Source of the DNA: Serripes groenlandicus
Lineage: Eukaryota > Mollusca > Bivalvia > Cardiida > Cardiidae
DNA length: 64,000 nucleotides
Direction: 5' to 3'
Assembly (NCBI GenBank): GCA_031761405.1
Contig: JASEVX010000006.1
Span: 24,830,802-24,894,801, forward strand
This document shows, in pieces, positions 1-10,400 of the stretch. The position numbers and the translations under genes are program-made. The notes below the pieces were generated by a model that was not told where the DNA came from, did not search any database, and worked only from the letters and a program-made list of their open reading frames with translations. Every line of letters begins with the position of its first letter. Positions within the stretch are counted from its first letter, which is position 1.

Positions 1-207
1 CTCCGTCTGGTCTTTGCATATGGGTGTTTGTATTTTATTTTACACGTTGAGATAAATACATTAAATGTTTACACAATTTATCAAAGTTGACGTGCTCTAA
101 TAACATGCTTATGTAAGTAGTATGTGAACAGTGTAGATCTTGATCATACTGTGAATACGAACCGGCTGTTCTGAATCTACAATGTTCACTGAAAAACAAT
201 AAGTATT

Positions 208-590
208 GTTTGCATTATTATCAGCAGTAGTATCAGCATTATTATCATCACTATCAGCATTTACTGACCATTATTATCATAATTATTATCATTATCATAA
301 TTATTATTATTATTATTATCATAATTATTATCATTATTATTATTATCATAATTATAATCATCATTATTATCATCATTATTGTCATTATTGTCATCATGAT
401 TATTATCTTTATCATCATTATTATCATCACTTTTATCATCATTATTATCATCATTATTATCATTATTATCATTATTATTATCATCATTATAATCATCATT
501 ATAATCATCATTATTATTATCATTACTTTCATCATAATTATCATTATTATTATCATCATTTGTATCATCATCATAATATATTTATTTATT
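208..590. repeat. TTA/TCA trinucleotide microsatellite
   Basis: About 380 bases made almost only of TTA and TCA triplets. Open frames here on both strands code for runs of His/Tyr or Ile/Met and are low-complexity artefacts, not genes. Confidence 0.95.
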
Positions 591-614
591 GACGCCGCGT
601 GGGAGCGCGGCGTC
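591..614. repeat. GC-rich 9-bp-arm hairpin next to the microsatellite
   Basis: GACGCCGCG and CGCGGCGTC flank a short loop. A diverged copy with the same flank (tattgacgccg...gtgtcagtat) lies at about 44295-44320, where it starts a 144-bp repeat block, so this is probably the end of a dispersed repeat left beside the microsatellite. Confidence 0.6.
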
Positions 615-1028
615 AGTATGGGATAGGTTTTAATTTTGTACCATGGGGTGACGTAATCGAAAAGGGAGAAACCAATGTTATTATTGTTAAAAAAACCTCT
701 GTTGTTTGATTGAAAAAAACAACCTTTATGAATCAATAAATTGTATTAACTGATTTAAGAAACAACAAGATACAAAATACGTTTGTCTTCTACCGTTATT
801 ACAAAACTTTATACACATTTAATTTGTATTTAATAACTTTTCCCCAACTGTCTAGGCTACGCTGTTTTTGATTGTTTGGTTTACGGCCCTGACCCAATTC
901 ATCAAAGCTCAGAGAAAAAGTTCACTTTTCCCAAACTTTCTAGGCTACGCGTTTTTAATTGTTTAGTTTACGGGCCCAAAATTCGCCGGATGTTTTTGCC
1001 TATTTATAAAAGTGTGTGAAGTTGGCAG
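615..1028. other. AT-rich unassigned sequence
   Basis: No gene seen. A short phrase, 'aacttt(c)taggctacgc...tttttgattgttt(ag)gtttacggccc', occurs twice (near 849-889 and 937-977), a local duplication of about 88 bp. Bases 1-207 also hold nothing recognisable. Confidence 0.5.
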
Positions 1029-3460
1029 AGCATTAGACGTTAGACATTAGACATTCAAAAAATATATTCGAATGTCTAATTAGACGTTAGACATTCGATT
1101 AGACATTCGCTAATTTTGATTATCGAATGTCTAATTAGACATTAGACATTCAATTAGACATTCAGAAAAATCGCAAATGTTAAATATCGAATGTCTAATT
1201 CGACATTAGACATTCAATTAGACATTCGCAAATTACAAGATCTATAACCCAAATTCGTCGGAGGTCATTGTACATTCAAAAAACGAATGTCTAATTGGTC
1301 AGTTAGACATTAGACATTCGATTAGACATTCGCAAATTAAGGGATTTAGGTACCGAATTCGTCGGAGGTCATTGTACATGCAAAAAACGAATGTCTAATT
1401 GGTCAGTTAGACATTAGACATTTGATTAGACATTCGCGAATTACGATATTTAGGTTCCAAATTCGTCGTAGGTCAACGTACAATAAAAAAACGAATGTCT
1501 AATTGGTCAGTTAGACATTAGACATTCGATTAGACATTCGCAAATTAAGAGATTTAGGTACCAAATTCGTCGGAGGTCATTGTACGTGCAACAAACGAAT
1601 GTCTAATTGGTCAGTTAGACATTAGACATTCGATTAGACATTCGCAAATTACTATACTTAGGTTCCAAATTCGTCAGAGATCATTGTACATTCAAAAAAC
1701 GAATGTCTAATTGGTCAGTTAGACATTAGACATTTGATTAGACATTCGCAAATTAAGAGATTTAGGTACCAAATTCGTCGGAGGTCATTGTACGTGCAAA
1801 AAACGAATGTCTAATTGGTCAGTTAGACATTAGACATTCGATTAGACATTCGCAAATTACTATACTTAGGTTCGAAATTCGTCGGAGGTCATTGTACATT
1901 AAAAAAACGAATGTCTAATTGGTCAGTTAGACATTAGACATTCGATTAGACATTCGCAAATTACTATACTTAGGTTCCAAATTCGTCAGAGATCATTGTA
2001 CATTCAAAAAACGAATGTCTAATTGGTCAGTTAGACATTAGACATTCGATTAGACATTCGCAAATTACAAGATCTATAACCCAAATTCGTCGGAGGTCAT
2101 TGTACATTAAAAAAACGAATGTCTAATTGGTCAGTTAGACATTAGACATTCGCAAATTACGAGATTTAAGTACGAAATTCGTCGGAGGTCATTGTACATC
2201 CAAAAAACGAATGTCTAATTGGTCAGTTAGACATTAGACATTCGATTAGACATTCGCAAATTAAGAGATTTAGGTACCAAATTCGTCAGAGATCAATGTA
2301 CATTAAAAAAACGAATGTCTAATTGGTCAATTAGACATTAGACATTCGATTAGACATTCGCAAATTACAAGATATATAACCCAAATTCGCCGGAGGTCAT
2401 TGCACATTAAAAAAGCGAATGTCTAATTGGTCAGTTAGACATTAGACATTCGATTAGACATTCGCAAATTAAGGGATTTAGGTACCAAATTCGTCGGAGG
2501 TCATTATACATGCAAAAAACGAATGTCGAATTGGTCAGTTAGACATTAGACATTCGATTAGACATTCGCAAATTAAGAGATTTAGGTACCAAATTCGTCA
2601 GAGATCAATGTACATTAAAAAAACGAATGTCTAATTGGTCAATTAGACATTAGACATTCGATTAGACATTCGCAAATTACAAGATATATAACCCAAATTC
2701 GTCGGAGGTCATTGCACATTAAAAAAACGAATGTCTAATTGGTCAGTTAGACATTAGACATTCGATTAGACATTCGCAAAGTAAGGGATTTAGGTACCAA
2801 ATTCGTCGGAGGTCATTATACATGCAAAAAACGAATGTCTAATTGGTCAGTTAGACATTAGACATTCGCAAATTAAGAGATTTAGGTACCAAATTCGTCA
2901 GAGATCAATGTACATTAAAAAAACGAATGTCTAATTGGTCAGTTAGACATTAGACATTCGATTAGACATTCGCAAATTACAAGATCTATAACCCAAATTC
3001 GTCGGAGGTCATTGCACATTAAAAAAACGAATGTCTAATTGGTCAGTTAGACATTAGACATTCGATTAGACATTCGCAAATTAAGGGATTTAGGTACCAA
3101 ATTCGTCGGAGGTCATTATACATGCAAAAAACGAATGTCTAATTGATCAGTTAGACATTAGACATTCGATTAGACATTCGCAAATTAAGAGATTTAGGTA
3201 CCAAATTAATCAGAGATCAATGTACATTAAAAAAACGAATGTCTAATTGGTCAATTAGACATTAGACATTCGATTAGACATTCGCAAATTAAGAGATTTA
3301 TGTACCAAATTCATCAGAGATCAATGTACATTAAAAAAACGAATGTCTAATTGGTCAATTAGACATTAGACATTCGATTAGACATTCGCAAATTAAGAGG
3401 TTTAGGTACGAAATTTGTCTGAGGTCATTGTACACGCAAAAAACGAATGTCTTATTGGTC
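1029..3460. repeat. 104-bp satellite array, about 21 regular copies
   Basis: From about 1260 the spacing of 'gtcggaggtcattgtaca' is 104 bp with few changes between units. Each unit contains CGAATGTCTAAT followed 13 bases later by its reverse complement ATTAGACATTCG, so every monomer can form a hairpin. Between 1029 and 1250 the same words occur in shorter, irregular units, which look like the ancestral form. Some units lack the inner 'attagacattcg' duplicate (for example near 2150 and 2865). No coding potential. Confidence 0.95.
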
Positions 3461-3464
3461 AAAT

Positions 3465-4516
3465 AACTTGAACATATTGATAACTCGAACATATCGATAT
3501 CTCGAACATACCGATGACTCGAACACATCGATATCTCGAATACATTGATAAAACGAATGTTTTTAACTTGAACATTTATTGACAAATCGAACATATCGAT
3601 ATCTCGAAACTTTCGATATCTCGAACTTTCCAATATCTCGAACTTTCGATATCTCGAACTTTCCGATTTCTCGAAAAAAAAAATTGATATTTTTTTTTAT
3701 TTTTTTATTTTATTTTATTTATTTTTTCTTCTCGATATCTCGAACTTTCCAATAACTTTCGATATCTTTAAAAAAAAAAATCTCGATATCTCGAACTTTA
3801 TCCGAAAGTTCGAGATATCGACAAGTACGAGATATCGACAAGTTCGAGATCTCGAAAATTTCGAGATATCGGAAAGTTCGAGATATCGAAAAAAAAATGG
3901 TAAGTTCGAGATATCGAAAAAAAATATAATTTTCTTTTTCGAAAAGTTCGAGATATCGGAAAGTTCGAGATATCGAAAAAAAAAAGAAAAAAAAAAAAAG
4001 ATATCAATATGTTCGGTTTCTCGATTATTTTTTTTGATTTTTTTTTTTTCTCGTTATCTCAGAAATTTGCGATATCTTGATTTTTTTTTTTTTTCCCTCG
4101 GACATTTCGAGATATCGAATATTGATATTTTTTTTTATTTTTTTATTTTATTTTATTTATTTTTTCTTCTCGATATCTCGAACTTTCCAATAACTTTCGA
4201 TATCTTTAAAAAAAAAAATCTCGATATCTCGAACTTTATCCGAAAGTTCGAGATATCGACAAGTACGAGATATCGACAAGTTCGAGATCTCGAAAATTTC
4301 GAGATATCGGAAAGTTCGAGATATCGAAAAAAAAATGGTAAGTTCGAGATATCGAAAAAAAATATAATTTTCTTTTTCGAAAAGTTCGAGATATCGGAAA
4401 GTTCGAGATATCGAAAAAAAAAAGAAAAAAAAAAAAAAGATATCAATATGTTCGGTTTCTCGATTATTTTTTTTGATTTTTTTTTTTTCTCGTTATCTCA
4501 GAAATTTGCGATATCT

Positions 4517-4553
<37 letters not shown>

Positions 4554-4577
4554 CCCTCGGACATTTCGAGATATCGA
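3465..4577. repeat. Inverted TTCGAGATATCG array with a 438-bp tandem duplication
   Basis: Short units of 'gatatctcgaactttc' run in one orientation to about 3800, then switch to the reverse complement 'gaaagttcgagatatc', so the tract can fold on itself. A block starting at 'attgatattttttt' at 3683 is repeated almost exactly from 4121, an offset of 438 bp. The second copy differs mainly by a longer poly-T run near 4520-4552. Lys/Phe/Ser-rich open frames here are by-products of the repeat. Confidence 0.9.
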
Positions 4578-5005
4578 TTTGAAACCGTGTATTGGTAAAA
4601 AATTAAGAAACTTCATGTTGTATGGTAACCTTTTATTATAGGCTATGGTAGCCAGGTGAGCAATATAGGCACATCTTGGCCTTTTTGGTTATGATAAAGG
4701 GACATTTGGCCTTCTTGTTCGAAATATTTACATCCTGTCTGTTTTCACACGTTATTTAAATGTACTGAACTACATCTGCTTCCTTTAAGTCATGCTTCAA
4801 AATCATGCGCGGCGTCCTTTGATGCTCTGCATCAAAATTCGTCTTGTTTACATATATCGCGTATTTAATTTGTATTTTGTAATTGACCATTTTTACTGTT
4901 TTTTTACAGCTTCGCGCAGTATATTTAATATTCTTGGGACCTCGTTACAGAAGCATTCGTATAATATCTCTAAGGTAAGAATTGATACTTCTGTGCGATG
5001 ACGGG
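4578..5005. other. Unassigned sequence with a repeat-like end
   Basis: No gene recognised. The stretch around 4650-4725 ('ccaggtgagcaatataggcacatcttggcc') resembles the ends of dispersed repeats seen again near 49980, 52580 and 55790. Confidence 0.4.
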
Positions 5006-5184
5006 TTAATTGATTGGGGGTGAACGCCAATTTCAACAATTGTTCAGTCATGTCACGTCGGCCAGTTAACCTTCCCATGTGCAGCGGTTAGAACGCCCCT
5101 TTCTGGAGCTGGAGACCAGCAGACTCCAATGATATAAATGCCTACAACTCAAGTTATTGATTTGATTGATTCATTGTGAACAAT

Positions 5185-5456
5185 TTTTTTTTAAAAAATT
5201 CAGTCATATCATGGCAGCCAGTTCATCTAATCATTTGTTGCCTGGCTGTCTCACACCAGTACTCCACTCAACAGTCTTTCCAAGCAACCAGCTTCTTTTC
5301 GAAATAGACTGTTAGTCCATTGGGCGAAGTAAAATGACGCTAGTAGCATTGACTTTTGTCAAACATCAGAAATAATGTTGACTGAACGAAGGTTCGAACT
5401 CACAACCCGTGGATTGACAGCACGTGTCGCTACCGACTTAGCCGCAGAGGCTCGGC
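5185..5456 (-). repeat. tRNA-derived SINE, family I
   Basis: On the minus strand the element opens with a tRNA-like promoter: an A-box-like 'cggctaagtcgg' near 5442 and a B-box-like 'agttcgaacctt' near 5395. The body ('acatttgtcaa', 'accaatgg', 'tgactg') is shared with copies at 12.3, 18.7, 32.5 and 46.3 kb. A second fragment of the same tail lies just upstream at about 5006-5075. Confidence 0.75.
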
Positions 5457-6834
5457 TAGAACCTTTATTCATTATCTTAATGGTCAGACGCATGTTCATT
5501 ATCATGAATGCCTTAGCAGAAGCTATGTTTGGATCAAGAAGTTCATGTCCGTCACAGGAAAAGTGCTAAAGTGTCGGGGCACAGGCTAGGTTCGCTTCGT
5601 TGCCCTTTAATCCCTCCCCGCCCCCCGCCCCCCCCCCCCTCCCTTTTCCAATAAACAGTCTCACTCTGACACATATGCAGCAGATTACTTTAGAAAACAT
5701 TTTGGCAAAAGTAGCAATTGCTCATATTGATCAAGTATTACAAAAGGCAACTGTAACGTATTACGTAAACCACATATTAAATTGTTGTCCACTGTTAATC
5801 TGTCTAGTTGCGTTCGCATGTAGGAAACGGTTAACTTCCTTGCATCTTTTACCATTATAAGGACTATGTATAGTAGGTTCTACAAATATCGTGTTATCAC
5901 GAAGTCCAAAGTAAACACAAAAACATGTTTTTATTGTTCCGCACGCACAACCGGATGTCGTATGATTCCATAAAAAAACCGTTATCCCGACTTTCAAATG
6001 CTACAATTTTTTGCCTTCAAAAAAAAATATTCGCAGAAATTACGACACATTATGATTGTTACCCATAATAAAAAGAAAATCCTACATGCCCTGGCCCCTT
6101 ACCAACAAAAACGTCGTTTTTTTAAAAGAAAACCTGTTTTTCTTTCACATTTGAACATGTTGTTTATTAACTGCTTATGACATCATAGGCATTTTAAGTC
6201 ACATGATAACATTCCGTGAAGAAATTAAGGACCAAAATTCTAAATCGTTAATGTTCTTAACCCTTTCCCACACACACCAAGTCATATATAATTTTTTATA
6301 TTTTATCAACATGTCTATGATAGTGTTTTTGGATATACATGTTAGGGTCATTAAATAGTTATTGATTTTTCTTATATGAAATTCTCTTAATTGTTCTAAT
6401 TGATCTCTACACATTTGTCTGTTTATATTTGTTTTTACTATAAACACAACAAATACTTAAAACCTTTTTTTTTTAAAAATACAGTGAAGTAAAAACAATA
6501 AATCTGTGTATATTAGGTCTTCCAAAGGGAAGAAAATCAGTAAATCATAAAATATCATTAAGATTCTTTAATTAGCTAGGATAATTAAAGAGTATTAATG
6601 ACAAAAAGTGTTTTAAAAACATAACACTTTTTAATCTAATTAAAATCAAAGCTTTCTTGCATAAGCAAACTCTTGTTTAGATCGATGACTGTCTATTACA
6701 TGTCGTTCAAGATTGGCATTTGTGTCAAGTATCAACAGTGAATATAACCAGAAATATAGTGTCCCTGAGATAACTTGTATAACTAAAGGAGATAGAGAAG
6801 CGATGATAGCCGATTATATTAAAACTGAGCGTTT
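5457..6834. other. Unassigned stretch before the first gene
   Basis: No coding exon found. It contains a C-rich run at about 5610-5642 and a small AT-rich hairpin at about 6602-6636 (aaaaagtgtt...aacacttttt). The missing N-terminal exon of the SEA domain of the next gene was looked for here and not seen. Confidence 0.4.
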
Positions 6835-7042
6835 CGAGGGCTTAGTGTGAAACAGTTGTAACTAAATTGGTATTTTTTTACCAAGGTTAATCACCCTGCC
6901 ATTAAGTCTTTAAATGCGTTAAATCATTTTTATTGGTAAACAATGGAAATGTAGGTGCCATTGCTCGTTCTGAGCAATGGCACCTAAATTTGCATTGTTT
7001 ACAAATTTTTTTTAGTTACAACCGTTTCACGCCAAGCCCTCG
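6835..7042. mobile_element. MITE, family with CGAGGGCTTGGCGTG ends, copy 1
   Basis: Terminal inverted repeats of about 30 bp (ends CGAGGGCTT.GTGTGAAAC and GTTTCACGCCAAGCCCTCG), followed inwards by AGTTACAACC. The centre is an inner palindrome, 'tgccattgctcg' ... 'gagcaatggca'. Sister copies are at 36345 and 48099. No transposase, so it is non-autonomous. Confidence 0.85.
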
Positions 7043-7252
7043 GTTTGTTGTAGCGTGCAATGTCATTGGTCACGGAAAACGAGCACCTACTCATGAATAT
7101 TCAGGATATATTCGAGACGATCGTTTATGCGGTGACGTCAGATCCAATGTACGTTCAGCGAAATATTTTGGTCTGATTTTAATGAGATTTGAAACTTGGC
7201 CGATAACAATCTAAAGCTTGTCTATCCACTAAAATGTGTTTCTGTATTGTAG

Positions 7253-7416
7253 ACCTGGCAGTGTGATAGTGAACTACGAAGTCGAAGTTGACGACGACCC
7301 AGAAGCGACTTCTGATTTGAACAAGGCAAACGTGGGACTTGTAACCGGTAATCAAACTCTAACCTTGGATAATCAGACGGTCTCGGCTACCTATGTGGAA
7401 ATTGCCAATGTGAAAG
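7253..7416 (+). CDS. Exon: SEA domain C-terminal half
   Basis: Acceptor 'tgtattgtag', donor 'AAAG|gtaggt'. It starts with one base completing an Arg codon and ends in phase 1. The frame reads PGSVIVNYEVEV and then two N-glycosylation sequons (NQT twice). The exon border lies just before the Gly-Ser where SEA domains cleave themselves. Confidence 0.8.
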
Positions 7417-10400
7417 GTAGGTCTATGCAATAGTTCAACAGGATATGTCCTCGCACATCTGACGGCGTCGGTGGAGTTGTGGTAGAGCTGACGCCTCGGA
7501 TGTGGGATGTCTCGGTTTCGATATTTGGCTGAATCATACCAAAGACTTTAAAAAATGAAAGTAAGCGCCGTTTGCAAACAATTGTTCAATTATATTACGG
7601 TGGTCACTTCACCTACCAATTTGTTTCACCGGTACCTCACGTAACATTCTTTCCCAAACAAATGGCTGCTTTTCACAAATATTATTGCCATAACAAACCA
7701 TTAAAACTTTCATAAGATATCCTTATTTTGGAAGAGAGACAGAATACGATCATAAATTTGTTATATTCACGGTGTGAAATTTGTTTCAGTAACTAACGAC
7801 ACAGTGGCCGACAATGTTTGTGCGTTGTTTACCGCCTCCGGGGGGTGTGCCTCGGGTGATAGTTGTGTTGTAGTAGACGGACAAGCAGCTTGCCAGTAAG
7901 TAAAACTGACCAAGGTCCAACTCCACCAATCTTACTTAGCGCTAAGTAATACTTCTTAAATACTTTTAAAGAAAAGCATATTTCACAATGTGTGTTACTC
8001 TAATATCAATGCCAAAATATTTCATTCTTAACAATACCTTTTAGTTAACAAGGTGATTATTTACGTCTACTTAGTCATTTACTAAAATTGCATTCCACCA
8101 TTCATGTTTTACAAGATATTAGGGAAACAAAATTGGAGAAATATGCTTAAGTATTTAAGTATTACTAAGCGCTAAGTAAGAATGGTGTAATTGAACCCAG
8201 ACTTGACAATTTATCCCTGCGTTCAGTAGAGAATAAATTTCCGAATCTGTTTTCGCAACAACAAACAAAAAACACACTGAAAGATACGTCATTCTCGGGA
8301 AACTTGTTGCTGATTTAGTCTCTATTGAACGAAAGCCTGGTGGTCAATTCAGAGGCACGAACATGTATAACAAAGCTTAACGTGACAACAGAGGAACGAA
8401 TAATTACAACGGTGCTCGCTGAAAGTAAAAGTTCTCGACTAACGCATCGGGTTTCGAATTTTAATTCAAGGTAGTATATACCCTTACTGGGCTCGGCTTG
8501 TTCAGTCTGAAGTCGTAAGAGGTCGGCATTGTCCGTAAACTTGTCAGCCATTTCCGCTTGAGCCCATGAACAATACCGATGTCATGTCTGACGACCTCAT
8601 ATGACCCGTTCCACGAGAAAACAACATTATAGTCTCTGCGTCATGTATCGACCCAGATCAGCCTGCATCCGGGCCGACACATTCCGGTACAGAGCGATAG
8701 AGGTATAGAGTAATGATTCCTGAAACAGAAAATCCACAGGAGGCGAAAAGTGTCTGTCCGGGCTAGCCTGCGCGGCATGCTTTGACTGATCCGGGTCGAA
8801 ACATTTTGCAGTCCACAATGTTAGTTTTCTCGTGAGACGGCTCACATGTAAATCGCAGATTGTGGTATTCTACCTTAACATAAATTCCTAACCCCAATAT
8901 TGAAAATGTTATTTTATAATAAATAATATTAAAGGTCATGTAAGAATTTCAAACAGGGTTGTCCAAATATCTGAACAGTGTATAAGCATGTCCAGTATTG
9001 CAGGTATGGTACACTTCAGTAACTTATAAAACACTTACGGTGTCAAAACACAAACAATGTGAAAATCAATGTAAACAGCTTCTCTTGTCGATATTTAAAC
9101 TCATACCCGAAACCTGCAAGAGTAGTCAAATTTCGCACGTGCTGTAGACAAATTTTAAAAATTCAGTCCTGGAAATATATGGAAACTCTTTATATGAAAG
9201 TATTATTACTGAATATAAATGACCATATCATATAAAAGGAAATAATTGCAACTTACTAAGAGCAATTTCTCCTCGTGTCCCAATCTTTTAAAAGAGTAGT
9301 CTGCTGAAGTTGCATTCAAACGGATACATTTTTCGAACGAGTCTTGTAAGAGCATAAGTAACGCGATCACATCAACCCTCGCCCACGCTCAGACGCTTTG
9401 GAACCCCTCCGCAGCAGGCGACTATTGAGCACATTGTTGCATGAGGATAACATTGGTCATCACGAACAATTTTCCGGTTTGCCACAATGTTTTCATATTT
9501 ATTCAATAAATAGTCTTTCATTAATAGGGATTTTCCATTTTTTAGTAAATGTTATCAAAGTTTGTATTTGGGACACTGTAAAGGGATATTGGAGTTACAA
9601 CTATTAGATTATACTAGAACCGTATCTTGCTATTAGGGGATGACTTGACTCGTCGTAACGAGACCATTGAGAGACAAATTGACGCCAAACTAATGCGGCT
9701 ACAGTTCTAGGTTGTTTGTCCAAAGATACATCTAGGACTTCGTTACCTGTAGACTGACAGACGCCAAACTAATGCGACTACAGTTCTAGGTTGTTTGACA
9801 AAAGATACATCTAGGACTTCGTTACCTGTAGACTGACAGACGCCAAACTAATGCGGCTACAGTTCTAGGTTGTTTGTCCAAAGATACATCTAGGACTTCG
9901 TTACCTGTAGACTGACAGACGCCAAACTAATGCGGCTACAGTTCTGGGTTGTTTGTCAAAAGATACATCTAGGACTTCGTTACCTGTAGACTGACAGACG
10001 CCAAACCAATGCGGCTACAGTTCTAGGTTGTTTGTCCAAAGATACATCTAGGACTTCGTTACCTGTAGACTGACAGACGCCAAACTAATGCGACTACAGT
10101 TCTAGGTTGTTTGTCAAAAGATACATCTAGGACTTCGTTACCTGTAGACTGACAGACGCCAAACTAATGCGGCTACAGTTTTAGGTTGTTTGTCCAAAGA
10201 TACATCTAGGACTTCGTTACCTGTAGACTGACAGACGCCAAACTAATGCGGCTACAGTTCTAGGTTGTTTGTCAAAAGATACATCTAGGACTTCGTTACC
10301 TGTAGACTGACAGACGCCAAACTAATGCGGCTACAGTTCTGGGTTGTTTGTCAAAAGATACATCTAGGACTTCGTTACCTGTAGACTGACAGACGCCAAA

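Noticed and set aside
206..736. Open frames rich in His/Tyr or Ile/Met
   Set aside because: They are read from the TTA/TCA microsatellite and have no other sequence.
3355..4519. Phe/Ser/Arg-rich open frames of 70-160 codons
   Set aside because: They follow the short TTCGAGATATCG repeat in both directions and duplicate with it.
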